NCBI RefSeq assembly: GCF_900108185.1
Contig: NZ_FNVA01000008.1
Coordinates: 186,001-250,000, forward strand
Direction of reading: 5' to 3'
Length of the DNA stretch: 64,000 nucleotides
Source: Bryocella elongata
GTDB taxonomy: Bacteria > Acidobacteriota > Terriglobia > Terriglobales > Acidobacteriaceae
Shown: piece by piece, positions 7,488 to 16,571 of the stretch
Position numbering within the stretch: position 1 is the first letter of the stretch
How the letters are laid out: each line of letters begins with the position of its first letter
Made by a program: the position numbers and the translations under genes
Notes under the pieces: model-generated
The model's database searches: none
The model's input: only the letters and a program-made list of their open reading frames with translations
Told to the model about the DNA's origin: nothing

Positions 7488-7609
7488 CGGCTGCGCCGTT
7501 AGCGGGCTTCGCCCGGTAGCCGCTGCGCGGGAAGCGCTTCGCGTTCGTGTGAGGGCGCTGGTAGCTGAGGGGCCCACCCGATGGTGGTTGTCCTGATGCA
7601 TCCTGCGAA

Positions 7610-7635
7610 CCCATGTCTCAAGAGCGAGACATGGG
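7610..7635. repeat. R1 palindrome
   Basis: CCCATGTCTC / GAGACATGGG with loop aagagc, preceded by GCATCCTGCGAA and followed by GCACCTGGGG. It sits in the 273-bp gap between the exported protein gene and the DoxX-like gene. Confidence 0.85.
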
Positions 7636-7760
7636 GCACCTGGGGTATGCGCGGGGTTGTGTACACTACGGACATTCCTGACCAGATTTTGAAATAGCTC
7701 TGCCTGTTGTCGTCTGCGGGTTTCCAAGCGTATTGAGCGCGGGAATCGGAGGTGTGTTGC

Positions 7761-9095
7761 ATGAGCAGTTCTGTGGCCGTGGTGTCTTCGATTGAAGCGG
7801 TGGAGGTTGTGAACCCTGCGTCGGCGGTGTGGTCCTTGCCGCGGAAGATCGCGTTTCGGGTGGTGTTTCTGTACCTGACGCTCTATATGTTCTGCAACGG
7901 GAACGTGACGATCTTCACGCCGCTGGAGGTCTTTCCGTCGATCGACAAGCCGCTGGCGACGGCGCTGGCGCAGCCGATGGCGGCGTTGACGCAATGGTGG
8001 GCGGTGCGGCTGCTGCACCTGACGGGCATGGCGGCGGCGTGGCATCGCGATGGCAGCGGGGACACGCTGCTGAACTACCTGCTGTGTGTGACGTTTCTGG
8101 TGATTGCGGTGGTGGGCACGGCGGTGTGGTCGGTGCTGGACCGCAAGCGGGCGAACTACGACACGCTGTATGCGTGGCTGCGGTTCCTGGTGCGGTTGAA
8201 TGTGGGCATCGGGATGTTGCAGTACGGGTTTTACAAGGTGTTTCCGGTGCAGATGCAGCCGCCGAATCTGGCGGTGCTGAATGAGCCGGTGGGCAACAGC
8301 TCTCCGATGACGCTGCTGTGGACGCTGTTGGGGCTGGTGCCCATGTATGAGCGGGTGTGCGGCTTCGCAGAGGTTGCGGGCGGCGTGCTGATCCTGTTCC
8401 GGAGGACGGCGCTGGCGGGAGCGATGCTGAGCGCGTTCGTGATGACGAACGTGGTGCTGTACAACCTGTTCTTCGATGTGCCGGTGAAGTTGTATGCGAT
8501 TCATCTGCTGGCGATGGCGTGCTTTGTGATGCTGCCGGACATGAAGCCGCTGTGGGAGTTCTTCGTGATGCAGCGGCACACGCGGCCGGTGGGCGTGTGG
8601 GTGCCTCCGGCGCAGGGGCTGAGCTTGCGACGGGCGATTGTGGGCTTCGAGGTTGCGTACATGGTGCTGAGCGTTTGGGCGCTGGCGGCGTATGACAGCG
8701 GACGCTACGCAACGTACCTGGCGTCGGTGCAGAAGCCTTCGCCGATACGCGGGCTATGGGAGCTGGATGCGGGACAGACGATGCCGAAGATGTTCGGCGG
8801 GGCGCAGTGGTACTCGATCTCGATCGATAGCCTGACGCGCGGGATGGCGCGGTCGACGGACGGGCAGCTGTACCGGATGTACCTGACGTACGACGAAGCG
8901 AAGCACAAGCTGAAGATGACGAGTCGCGGCGGAAGTGGCGCGGTGAACTACACGTGGCAGACGCCGGATGCGAATCACCTGGTTCTGAGTACGGAGGGAT
9001 CTTCGATGGAGTTTCATCGCGTGGCTACCCCGGCGAGCTACCCGCTGATGACGCGGGGATTTCACATGATCAGCGAGTGGGGGTATGAGAGGTGA
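7761..9095 (+). CDS. DoxX-like multi-pass membrane protein with C-terminal extra-membrane domain
   Basis: This encodes 444 residues, started at the ATG because GGAGGT lies 7 bases upstream. About eight hydrophobic segments span residues 25-290 (for example IAFRVVFLYLTLYMF, LLNYLLCVTFLVIAVVGTAVW, MTLLWTLLGLVPMYERVCGFAEVAGGVLILF, YAIHLLAMACFVMLP). The part IGMLQYGFYKVFPVQ ... GFAEVAGGVLILFRRT is the DoxX/DoxD-like four-helix pattern. After a last helix near 290-310, the final 120 residues (KPSPIRGLWELDAG...GAQWYSISIDSLTRGMARS) are soluble and beta-rich, repeating a strand-turn pattern and ending STEGSSMEFHRV. The function is unknown; relatives are annotated only as DoxX family or hypothetical. 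Confidence 0.7.
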   Translation: MSSSVAVVSSIEAVEVVNPASAVWSLPRKIAFRVVFLYLTLYMFCNGNVTIFTPLEVFPSIDKPLATALAQPMAALTQWWAVRLLHLTGMAAAWHRDGSGDTLLNYLLCVTFLVIAVVGTAVWSVLDRKRANYDTLYAWLRFLVRLNVGIGMLQYGFYKVFPVQMQPPNLAVLNEPVGNSSPMTLLWTLLGLVPMYERVCGFAEVAGGVLILFRRTALAGAMLSAFVMTNVVLYNLFFDVPVKLYAIHLLAMACFVMLPDMKPLWEFFVMQRHTRPVGVWVPPAQGLSLRRAIVGFEVAYMVLSVWALAAYDSGRYATYLASVQKPSPIRGLWELDAGQTMPKMFGGAQWYSISIDSLTRGMARSTDGQLYRMYLTYDEAKHKLKMTSRGGSGAVNYTWQTPDANHLVLSTEGSSMEFHRVATPASYPLMTRGFHMISEWGYER

Positions 9096-9167
9096 GGGCA
9101 GCGGGCAGCGCCCGTTGGCGCTTCGTGTTAGCGGGCTGGACTGGTGGTGACCGGACGCGTTGCTGTT

Positions 9168-9200
9168 GAGCTGTAGAGGTGCGAGGTTTTCAGGTAAAAG
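9168..9200 (+). repeat. R3 element
   Basis: GAGCTGTAGAGGTGCGAGG followed by ttttcaggtaaaag. It lies in the 130-bp convergent gap between the DoxX-like gene and the rhodanese gene. Confidence 0.7.
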
Positions 9201-9225
9201 CGAGGTGTGAGGTTGAGTGGCGTGC

Positions 9226-9549
9226 TCAGTAGCGGGGGACGTGGGGATCGATGGCGCGGGACCAGGCGTCGATGCCACCGGCTACGGACTGGGCGTAGGG
9301 GAAGCCCTGGTTGCGGAGCCAGACGGTGACGTTGAGGGAGCGGGCGCCGTGGTGGCAGAGGACGAGGATGGGCTTGTCTTCGTCGAGCTCCTGGAAGGCG
9401 CGCTTGGGGACGTCGCCCATGGGCATGAGGGTGGAGCCTTCGATGTGGGCGGTGTCGTACTCCCAGGGCTCACGTACGTCGAGGAGCAGAGGCGGGTTGG
9501 CGGAAGCAAGCTGGGTCTTCAGGTCGTCGACGGTGATCTCGAGATTCAT
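9226..9549 (-). CDS. rhodanese-like domain protein
   Basis: This encodes 107 residues forming a single rhodanese domain. It shows the opening strand/helix EITVDDLKTQLAS, the LLLDVREPWEYDTAHIEGS block (residues 20-39), and the active-site loop LCHHGARS with C64 as the sulfur-carrying cysteine. The sequence then runs to GFPYAQSVAGGIDAWS. The length is typical of GlpE-like single-domain sulfurtransferases, which move sulfane sulfur to acceptors such as cyanide or thioredoxin in the cytoplasm. No signal peptide is present. It stands alone, convergent with the membrane protein gene and divergent from the SRPBCC operon 111 bp away. Confidence 0.92.
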   Translation of the reverse strand: MNLEITVDDLKTQLASANPPLLLDVREPWEYDTAHIEGSTLMPMGDVPKRAFQELDEDKPILVLCHHGARSLNVTVWLRNQGFPYAQSVAGGIDAWSRAIDPHVPRY

Positions 9550-9660
9550 GCTGTATGCATGGTACCCGGCGCGGTGCGAAGAGCGATAACCGAAGTTGCC
9601 TTGCTGTGGCGGTGACAGGCATCACGGCGATGGCGATGGCACGAGCCAATACTTTGCAGC

Positions 9661-10449
9661 ATGGAACGTTCCGTAATCCCTGTGGAGACGAATCTCCATA
9701 CGGGCGAGGTGGTTTCAGTAGCGGCTCCGGGCGCGGACGACCTGGATGATCCGAGCAGCGTGGTGGAATCGTCTGATGGTGGCGAGGCAGGCGTAAGAGC
9801 GGGCCTGAGTCCATGGCTGCGCCTGTTCTGGGGCGTTCTGCGCTGGTTCAAGGGCACAGCGACCGAGGAGTTGATCACGACGACGGTGACGTTGCCGGAG
9901 TCTCCGGAGCGGTGCTGGACGGCGGTGGTGTTCTACGAGGAGATTCCCGGGGTCGCACCGCGGTTGTTGCGGAGGGTGCTCCCGGCGCCGGTAAGGACGC
10001 GGGGATCGAAGTCGGGGCCGGGAGCGCAGGTGGACTGCGTGTACACGAGCGGCTTTCTGGCCAAACGGATTCTGGAGGTCTCGCCGCCGACGCGGCTGGT
10101 GTTCGATGTGGTGGCGTCGCACCTGGGGATCGAGGACTGCGCGGTCGCGGTGCAGGGAGCGTATGTGCTGCGGCGGGCGAAGAGCGGGACGGAGATTGTT
10201 CTGACGACGCTGTACCGGACGACGCTGGGGCCGCGGTGGCTGTTCCGTCCGCTGGAGGCGTGGGTGCTGCATTCGCTGCACCGGTACGTGCTGCGCGGGC
10301 TGGTGCGGTCGTTGAACAGGCCCGGCGCGGGGCCGGGAGCGGCGTCGATGGCGAATGTGAAGAGTGGAGGTTCCAATGCTGGATCTGGCGATACCGTCTC
10401 CACCGATTCTGTTGCTGCGCGTGGGCGTCGCGGCGGTGTGGCTGTATGA
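9661..10449 (+). CDS. SRPBCC-like protein, first gene of a lipid-related operon
   Basis: This encodes 262 residues. The first 60 are low complexity and acidic and may not all be translated; no good ribosome binding site precedes the ATG. Residues 70-225 show the START/SRPBCC pattern: TATEELITTTVTLPESPERCWTAVVFYEEIP, a strand series with VYTSGFLAKRILEVSPPTRLVFDVV, then KSGTEIVLTTLYRTTLGPRWLFRPLEAWVLHSLHRYVLRGL, a long terminal helix. Such domains bind hydrophobic ligands. The gene overlaps the next by 74 bp. Its partners, a DoxX-like protein and a DUF3419 (BtaA-type) transferase, suggest a membrane-lipid task, which is inference. Confidence 0.65.
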   Translation: MERSVIPVETNLHTGEVVSVAAPGADDLDDPSSVVESSDGGEAGVRAGLSPWLRLFWGVLRWFKGTATEELITTTVTLPESPERCWTAVVFYEEIPGVAPRLLRRVLPAPVRTRGSKSGPGAQVDCVYTSGFLAKRILEVSPPTRLVFDVVASHLGIEDCAVAVQGAYVLRRAKSGTEIVLTTLYRTTLGPRWLFRPLEAWVLHSLHRYVLRGLVRSLNRPGAGPGAASMANVKSGGSNAGSGDTVSTDSVAARGRRGGVAV

Positions 10450-10768
10450 GGGGCTGTGGTGCAAGGTGCTGGCGAAGGCGCCGTCGCAAAAAGAGGTAGT
10501 GAGTGCGGTGCCTCGTTTCGGCGGATGGGCTGCGCCGTTTTTGATGGTGCTGGGCGTTGTGGAAGCGGCACTTGGCGTATGGGTGTTGTGGGGCTTCGCT
10601 CCGGGGCTGTGCGCTGTGACGCAGACGGTCTTGCTGGTGACGCTGAATGCGAATGGTCTGCTGTGGGCTCGCAACATGATTCATGACCCGGCAGGCATGG
10701 TGGTGAAGAATGCGGCGTTCCTGATGCTGGCATGGGTGTGTGGCGCCGCGGGTGGGGTGCGGCCATGA
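10376..10768 (+). CDS. DoxX-like small membrane protein
   Basis: This encodes 130 residues with four hydrophobic helices: ILLLRVGVAAVWLYEGLW (10-30), WAAPFLMVLGVVEAALGVWVLWG (50-73), LCAVTQTVLLVTLNANGLLWA (78-98) and NAAFLMLAWVCGAAGG near the end. A GTG 12 bp upstream is possible, but GGAGG sits correctly for the ATG chosen. The ending MIHDPAGMVVKNAAFL matches the DoxX_3 style subfamily. It overlaps both neighbours (74 bp upstream, ATGA downstream), so the three genes form one operon. Confidence 0.75.
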   Translation: MLDLAIPSPPILLLRVGVAAVWLYEGLWCKVLAKAPSQKEVVSAVPRFGGWAAPFLMVLGVVEAALGVWVLWGFAPGLCAVTQTVLLVTLNANGLLWARNMIHDPAGMVVKNAAFLMLAWVCGAAGGVRP

Positions 10769-11718
10769 GCGTTGTGGCGACGCCGCCGAGCACGGGTCCG
10801 ACACCGGCAATCGCTGATACTGCCTGGTCTGCCGGGCGGCTGGGTGCCCGCCAGGGGGAACGCCGAATCCTCTTTGGCCGCATGTACGAGGATGCGGAGG
10901 TGGAACGAGCTGTATTCGCGGGCAAAGGGCGGGTGTTCTGCATCGCTTCCGCGGGAGATACGGCACTGGCACTGGCAGAAGAGCATGAGGTGGTGGCATG
11001 CGACATCAACCCGGTCCAGCTGGAGTATGCGCGGGAGCGTGGACAGGGAGCTCCGCGACGGGTTGGAGATGCTGACCGGGCGATGGCTGCGATGCGGAGG
11101 TTGATGCCGCAGATCGGCTGGAGCCGCGGGCTGCTGGAAGAGTTCCTCAGCATGCGGGATGTGGAAGCGCAGTCGGAGTTCTGGCATCGCAACCTGGATA
11201 CGTGGAGATTTCGCAAAGGGATGGAGCTGCTGATGTCGAGAGCAGTATTGCGGAGGGTGTATTCGGAGCCGTTGCTGGCCGCGCTCGAACCTGAGTTTGG
11301 CAAGGTGCTGTGCCAGCGCATGGAGCGGACGTTTTCACGTCACCCGAATGCGGAGAATCCCTATGCGCGGGCGCTGCTGCTGGGTGAAGCCGAGGAGCAG
11401 GCGATAGATATGGCGCGCGGCGGCAGCGTGACGTGGCGTGATGGCGATGCGGCCAGCGTGCTGGAGGCGTTGGCGGAGGGCAGCGTGGAGGGGTTTACGC
11501 TGTCGAACATTCTGGATGGAGCTTCAGCGGGCTATCGCGAGCGGCTGATGCGTGCGGTGGCACGAGCGTCTGCCGCGGGAGCGATGCTGGTATTGCGTAC
11601 GTTTGGACGGAGCACGGGCTTTCCGTTCTGCGAGGACTGGAGTGAACGGGACAGGTCCATCCTGTGGGGCGAGGTGACGGTGGCAACGGCGGACCACTAC
11701 CTTTCCGTCCTGGGATGA
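10765..11718 (+). CDS. DUF3419 protein, BtaA-like SAM-dependent transferase
   Basis: This encodes 317 residues, starting at the ATG of an ATGA overlap. DUF3419 includes BtaA, which moves the 3-amino-3-carboxypropyl group of S-adenosylmethionine to diacylglycerol. The SAM site is seen as RVFCIASAGDTALALA (residues 57-72) followed by VVACDINPVQLEYAR (78-92). Also present are REGQGAP..., FWHRNLDTWRFRKGMELLMSRAVLRRVY, and a later YRERLMRAVARASAAGAMLVLRTFG block. The order and spacing fit BtaA, but no BtaB methyltransferase lies next to it, so the final lipid may not be DGTS. The overlapping DoxX-like and SRPBCC genes probably act with it. Confidence 0.8.
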   Translation: MSVVATPPSTGPTPAIADTAWSAGRLGARQGERRILFGRMYEDAEVERAVFAGKGRVFCIASAGDTALALAEEHEVVACDINPVQLEYARERGQGAPRRVGDADRAMAAMRRLMPQIGWSRGLLEEFLSMRDVEAQSEFWHRNLDTWRFRKGMELLMSRAVLRRVYSEPLLAALEPEFGKVLCQRMERTFSRHPNAENPYARALLLGEAEEQAIDMARGGSVTWRDGDAASVLEALAEGSVEGFTLSNILDGASAGYRERLMRAVARASAAGAMLVLRTFGRSTGFPFCEDWSERDRSILWGEVTVATADHYLSVLG

Positions 11719-11741
11719 CAGATATAAGCGTTGCTTGAACC

Positions 11742-11778
11742 GCGCAGAGGCGACGAGATGCTCTCGTCGCCTCCGCGC
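11742..11778. terminator. convergent hairpin
   Basis: GAGGCGACGAGA / TCTCGTCGCCTC, perfect 12-bp arms with loop TGC and further GCGC pairing outside. It fills most of the 79-bp gap between two convergent stop codons (DUF3419 and the chemoreceptor). It lacks a long T run. Confidence 0.65.
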
Positions 11779-11797
11779 ATTTGGGTGTCCAGCGGGA

Positions 11798-13282
11798 CTA
11801 GCTGGCGTAACGGAGCGATGGGGAGGTTCGCTGGTGGGCGAAGTTCCCGGCCTGGGACTCGCCGACCCCGACCATCTTGCCGAGGCGACCGGCGACGTGA
11901 TGGAGGGTTTCGGACTGGGCGTTGAGCTCTTCGGCGGCTGCTGCGCGCTCCTCGGCGGCAGCTGCGGTGCGCTGGGTGGCCTGCTCGATGCGCTGGACGG
12001 CCTGGCCGATCTGGCCGACGCCACGTCCCTGCTCCTGGCTGGCATCGGTGATCTGTTGGACGAGGCCTTTGAGCCTGGAGAATGCGGCTGTGACCTGCTG
12101 GCCGCTCTCGGTGAGAGCTGAGATGAGGGTGCGGCCGGTGTTGGCGTTCTTGACGGAGCGGTTGATGAGCACGGTGATCTCGTCGGAGGCCTTGGTGCAG
12201 CGCTGGGCGAGGTTGCGGACCTCTTCGGCGACGACGGCGAAGCCCATGCCGGCTTCTCCGGCGCGTGCGGCCTCGACCGCGGCGTTGAGGGCGAGGATGT
12301 TGGTCTGGAAGGCGATCTGCTCGATGATCTGGAGGGTCTGCGCGATCTGGTGACTAGTCTCGCTGATGGCGTTCATGGCATCGACGCAGTCTGCGACGCC
12401 CTGGTTGGCGGCGGCGGAGTTGGTCTCGGCTTCCAGCATGACGGAGAGCGCGTTGTTGGCATTGGCCGAGTTGCGCTGAGCCATGGAGCTGACCTGCTCG
12501 GTGGCGGCCGAGGTCTCCTCGGTGAGGGCTGCCTGTTCGCTGGCGTCGCGGGAGAGGGCCTGGGCGGAAGTTGCGATCTCGTTGGAGGCCTGCGCGATCT
12601 GCGAGGAGCCGTCGCGGAGTTCGTGGACGCTCTCGCGGAGGTCGCTCTCAAGCTTCTGAATCACGACGAAGAGCCAGGCACCGACGGCGAGGCTGAGGAC
12701 GACAAGCGCAATCTGGCTGATGAGGCCGTTGTGCACGGTGCTCTCGAGGGTGGCGCCGATGTCGGCGATGCGTCCCTCTTCGCGCTTCTGGAGCTTTGCA
12801 GCGAGTGCGTTGACGTTGGAAGAGATGGGGAGGAGCTTCGAGGCGTACTCGGCACGTGCTTCCGGGAGGCGGTGAGCGTCGACAAGGGCAGCGAGGGAAG
12901 TGGCCTCGTTGTTGAGATCCTGGTTGGACTTCTCGAGTGTCGCGACGAGCTGCTTGCCTTCAGCAGTGATGAGCAGGGGGCGAAACTGCTCGAGAATCTC
13001 ACTGAAGCGTGCGGAGCTCTTTTCCAGGGTCGTGCGGGCTGCGGCGATGCCATGCTCGTCGTTGAGGACGGCGCTGGTGAGCTGGCTTTGCTGCGCGGAG
13101 GAGATCTGGAGCGCGAGGGCTTCCAGTTCGCCGGAGAGGCCAAGCTTTACGGAGTCCCCATGAACGACGCGGTGGACTTCGTCGGTGGTGCTCTGGAAGA
13201 TGAGTACGGCAGTGGTGCCCATGATGATGGCACAGAGTAGCGCGGCCCCATACAACATCAACAGTTTCTTCTTGATCGACAT
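11798..13282 (-). CDS. methyl-accepting chemotaxis protein
   Basis: This encodes 494 residues. A first transmembrane helix (residues 8-30, [20 protein letters not shown]) is followed by a helical periplasmic sensor of about 160 residues (four-helix-bundle type) and a second helix near 190-210 ([21 protein letters not shown]). The cytoplasmic coiled coil carries the signalling tip [20 protein letters not shown] with [20 protein letters not shown]. The stretch between TM2 and the coil lacks a recognisable HAMP domain. The protein ends SPSLRYAS without a CheR-binding pentapeptide. It would relay attractant signals to CheA/CheW encoded elsewhere. The hybrid kinase gene follows 97 bp upstream on the same strand. 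Confidence 0.93.
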   Translation of the reverse strand: MSIKKKLLMLYGAALLCAIIMGTTAVLIFQSTTDEVHRVVHGDSVKLGLSGELEALALQISSAQQSQLTSAVLNDEHGIAAARTTLEKSSARFSEILEQFRPLLITAEGKQLVATLEKSNQDLNNEATSLAALVDAHRLPEARAEYASKLLPISSNVNALAAKLQKREEGRIADIGATLESTVHNGLISQIALVVLSLAVGAWLFVVIQKLESDLRESVHELRDGSSQIAQASNEIATSAQALSRDASEQAALTEETSAATEQVSSMAQRNSANANNALSVMLEAETNSAAANQGVADCVDAMNAISETSHQIAQTLQIIEQIAFQTNILALNAAVEAARAGEAGMGFAVVAEEVRNLAQRCTKASDEITVLINRSVKNANTGRTLISALTESGQQVTAAFSRLKGLVQQITDASQEQGRGVGQIGQAVQRIEQATQRTAAAAEERAAAAEELNAQSETLHHVAGRLGKMVGVGESQAGNFAHQRTSPSLRYAS

Positions 13283-13379
13283 CCAGCTTCACTCCTGCGT
13301 CGATATTCCATTCGTGGGCGAGGCTATCGCCGTTACGAGGAGATCGGTAACAGGGCTATCGGCAGGCAGGGGAGAAGGT

Positions 13380-16112
13380 TTAGAACGCCGTTTTGATACG
13401 GGGAGGATTTGGGGCGTGTGCAGCGGAGATTTCCCCATTCAGGATGGAGTTGACCTTGGCGAGCAGCTTCTTTCGATTGAAGGGCTTCTGGAGGAAGGTG
13501 TGCTCTGTGGCGGCGCTGTTGCGGCCCTGTAGGACGTCGCTGGGGTAGCCGGACATGAAGAGGACCTTGGCGGTGGGGTAGGTGGTGGCCAGGTCGCCGT
13601 GGAGCTCGACGCCGTTGCGTCCGGGCATGATGACGTCCGTCAGGAGGAGATCGATGCGGGGCTTGTCGCGCGAGATGAGTTCCATGGCTGACTCGGCGCT
13701 ATCAGCCTCGAGGATCTGAAAGCCGGCTTCGCAGAGCATTTCGACGGTGAGTTCGCGGAGAGGAGCGTTGTCTTCGACGACCAGGACGACCGGCTTTGCC
13801 TCGAGCTCCTGCACGGGTGGGGGCGGGGGGACGACTGGCTCGACTGCGGCGCGGGGCTCGGCGTGAAGGGTGGGCAGGTAGAGGGTGAATGTCGTTCCGT
13901 GGCCCATTTCGCTATGGGCGTCGACGAAGCCACCGCACTGGAGCGCGATACCCTGCACCGCGGCGTATCCGAGACCGTCGCCCTCCATTCCGGGGCGGGT
14001 GGCGCCGAAGGGTTCGAAGATTCGCTCGATCTGCTCGGGTGACATGCCTGGACCGGAGTCCGTGACGGAGATGGCATAGTAGGACCGCGCGCGGCAGGCG
14101 GGATGGAGGACGCGGGCTGTCTCGGGCGTGAACTGTACGGGATGCAAGCTCACGACGACGTGCCTGTCTCCACTCGCCTCGCGGGCTTTCGCGGTCAGGG
14201 TGAGGAGTGCGCGTTCGATGAGGGTCGGATCCGCATGAATGAGTGCGGGCTTTTGGTCGGGGACCAGCTTGACGCGGCAGGAGGTTGGATCCGTCGATTC
14301 GGAGCGTTGACGGAGTTGCTGCAGGACTTCATTGAGGTCGAGGTCGCGGGGGAAGGCTGCATCGTGATTGCTGAGGGCGAGGAGCTGGCCGGTGAGTTCG
14401 GTGGCGCGTGACGCTGCTGTGCGAATGCGATCGAGCTGGGTGTCGAGCTGGGCGGTCGGGCCAGACTCTGCCTGCTCGGTGGCTGCGGTGATGACGCCGA
14501 GGAGGTTGTTGAAGTCGTGGGCGAGGCCACCGGCTAGCCGGCCGATGGCCTGGGTCTTCTGCAGGTCGGCCGTTTGCTGCTCGAGACGCAGCTCGTCTGT
14601 GACGTCGCGGGTGACGTTGACGACGCAGGGCTGGCCGCTGATTTCAAGCTGCTGGGCGTCGATGACCCCGTCGCGAATCTCACCGTCGCCACGGCGGAAC
14701 TTCATGCGGAAGTCCTTGACGCTGCCTAAGTTGGTGACGGCTTGGCGAAGCTGCTCCCGACGTTCGGGGTCGACCCAGAATTCGTAGTCGGGGGTGGACC
14801 GGCCGATGACTTCCTCTCGGCGCCGATCCATGAGGGTCAGCTGAGCTTCGTTGGCATCGATGACGACGCCAGTGTCCCAGTTGATGAGGATGACGGGGAA
14901 GGGCGAAAGCAGGAAGGCTTTGCGGAAGCGCTCTTCCGTGGCTTCAAGATGGGCCTGGGCTTTGCGCTGTGCGGTGATGTCCTCCGTAAAGAGGATGACG
15001 CCGCTTACGGCACCGTTGACGTCGCGCCATGGGTAGATCTGCCAGCGAATCCATTGCGTGGAGCCGTCGGGACGCCGGAACGGTTCGGCGTTGCAGTCGT
15101 GCTGCTCGCCTTCGAGAGCGAGCTGGTGGATGCTGCGAAGTGAGGAGGGAAGATCGGGAAAGACGTCATAGTGCCCGAGGCCGATGACGTTCCTACCAAC
15201 CAGGTCGAAGTCCTCCAGGAAGCGCCGGCTGACCTTCATGTAACGCATCTGGCGGTCGAACATGGCGAGGCCGACGGGTGCGTTCTCGATGAGCAGCTCG
15301 AGCCGGTCGCGGTTGGCTTTGAGCTCGTCTTCCGCGAGCTTGCTGGCGGTGATGTCGCTGAAGGAGGTCACGGCGCCGGCGATCGTTCCATCCGAGGCGC
15401 GCAGGGGCCGGGCATTGACCTTGAGCCAGTGGCGATTGCCGCTGGCGTCGGGGAGATTCATGCGGACGTCGGTGACGCTTTCGCCGGAGACGATGACCCG
15501 GGCGCTGGGAATTTCCGTGAGCGCCATGACGCGCCCCTGCTCGTCGAGAGAATGGGCGCGTGGGTCGGTCGCGGGATTAGCGAAGGCAGCGGCCGAAACT
15601 CCGAGGATGCGGGTGACGGCGGCGTTGGCGGTGACACCAGCCCCGCTGGCATCGACGAAGAGCACGCCTTCCTCGAGGTTGTCGAAGACAGCCTGAAGGC
15701 GGGCGTTTGCCTGGGCGAGCTGCATCGCGGAGGCGTCCGCCTCGGCGCGGGCTTTTGTAGCGGCAACCGATTCCCTGCGCGTGCGCGTGGTGACCAGCCA
15801 GGCCATGGCCGAGGCGGTGACGACGAAGGTGGCGAAGGCGATGCCGGTGGTGGCCCTGGAGAAGACGACGGATCCGGATGGAGGCACCAGAAAGGCGTAC
15901 GCGCAGAGCCCGCAGAAGATACCGGAGAAAAAACCTGACCACACGCCTGACAGCAGCGCTGCGACTGCTACGGCGGGATAGAACGTCAGGTAGGGTGGCA
16001 GCGGACCGAGAAACTGACGCAGGGCGAGGTGCACCAGCAGGGCAGACCCCGCACAGAGCAGTGCGGTCGCGAGATCGCGACTGCGAGCCGTGACGAACTG
16101 TCTTGACGGCAT
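13380..16112 (-). CDS. membrane PAS hybrid histidine kinase / response regulator
   Basis: This encodes 910 residues. The ATG at 16112 (AGAGAGGG upstream) is preferred to a TTG six codons earlier. The order is: three to four N-terminal helices (residues 15-105) of DUF4118/KdpD-like type; a short coiled coil; four PAS/PAC modules (for example LQAVFDNLEEGVLFVD, LELLIENAPVGLAMFD, FRKAFLLSPFPVILIN); and a HisKA domain with GRLAGGLAHDFNNLLG (phospho-His near 531). The HATPase follows, with DSGPGMSPEQIERIFEPFGATRPG and GHGTTFTLYLP. Last is a receiver with LLLTDVIMPGRNG (phospho-Asp near 826) and the KPF lysine. HDFNNLLG kinases with a fused receiver usually act without a dedicated DNA-binding partner nearby; none is seen here. 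Confidence 0.93.
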   Translation of the reverse strand: MPSRQFVTARSRDLATALLCAGSALLVHLALRQFLGPLPPYLTFYPAVAVAALLSGVWSGFFSGIFCGLCAYAFLVPPSGSVVFSRATTGIAFATFVVTASAMAWLVTTRTRRESVAATKARAEADASAMQLAQANARLQAVFDNLEEGVLFVDASGAGVTANAAVTRILGVSAAAFANPATDPRAHSLDEQGRVMALTEIPSARVIVSGESVTDVRMNLPDASGNRHWLKVNARPLRASDGTIAGAVTSFSDITASKLAEDELKANRDRLELLIENAPVGLAMFDRQMRYMKVSRRFLEDFDLVGRNVIGLGHYDVFPDLPSSLRSIHQLALEGEQHDCNAEPFRRPDGSTQWIRWQIYPWRDVNGAVSGVILFTEDITAQRKAQAHLEATEERFRKAFLLSPFPVILINWDTGVVIDANEAQLTLMDRRREEVIGRSTPDYEFWVDPERREQLRQAVTNLGSVKDFRMKFRRGDGEIRDGVIDAQQLEISGQPCVVNVTRDVTDELRLEQQTADLQKTQAIGRLAGGLAHDFNNLLGVITAATEQAESGPTAQLDTQLDRIRTAASRATELTGQLLALSNHDAAFPRDLDLNEVLQQLRQRSESTDPTSCRVKLVPDQKPALIHADPTLIERALLTLTAKAREASGDRHVVVSLHPVQFTPETARVLHPACRARSYYAISVTDSGPGMSPEQIERIFEPFGATRPGMEGDGLGYAAVQGIALQCGGFVDAHSEMGHGTTFTLYLPTLHAEPRAAVEPVVPPPPPVQELEAKPVVLVVEDNAPLRELTVEMLCEAGFQILEADSAESAMELISRDKPRIDLLLTDVIMPGRNGVELHGDLATTYPTAKVLFMSGYPSDVLQGRNSAATEHTFLQKPFNRKKLLAKVNSILNGEISAAHAPNPPRIKTAF

Positions 16113-16571
16113 GACGCCCTCTCTCTGCAACCCTTCGTCTCTGCCCGGTCGAACGAGGTTGATGCTAACGACTTCGATGCGCTGTGGGGACTCCTGCTGC
16201 CTACCACTGTTGTGGATTCCCGAACCGTCGGTTTCGTTTCGGGACTTTATATGACGACCTAACGGCGTTCCAAGCGCACACGTTTATCAAACAGGGACAT
16301 ATTTTCCTGCGCGATGCCACGTTGGTTGCACGGAATCAAGTCAGGAAATGGCGGCAAAGTAATCCCTGCGGCTCGTCGGTTTTTATTCCGAGATACCCGT
16401 GACGGTGCAGCGCCAGACGTGCCTGTCAGGCAGGATTGTATGGATCGATCAGGTTGTGGTTCAGCAGGATCAGCGCGCTCGGGATGGTTGGCGTAGCGCA
16501 AGAAAAGGGCTGGCGGGGGAGATAGTCTTCGCCCAACCAGCCTTTCCTTTCGGCAGTTACTTTGAGATACC
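16113..16571. other. 459-bp spacer between sdhA and the hybrid kinase
   Basis: No sdhB or other coding pattern is visible in any frame. The right end holds the sdhA terminator. The rest (about 16131-16500) is unstructured and of mixed composition, and presumably contains the kinase promoter. Confidence 0.55.
16502..16545 (-). terminator. terminator of sdhA
   Basis: Read on the minus strand, AAAGGCTGG and CCAGCCCTTTT form a stem around a loop of about 23 bases and end in TTTTCTT. It lies 26 bp after the sdhA stop. Confidence 0.6.

Noticed and set aside
6399-8579. 726-residue minus-strand open frame
   Set aside because: It is antisense to three well-supported plus-strand genes, rich in Arg and His, and is an artefact of high GC.
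16131-16571. Missing sdhB after sdhA
   Set aside because: All frames were examined for iron-sulfur cysteine motifs (CxxCGxC, CxxCxxC); none was found, so no broken sdhB is called.
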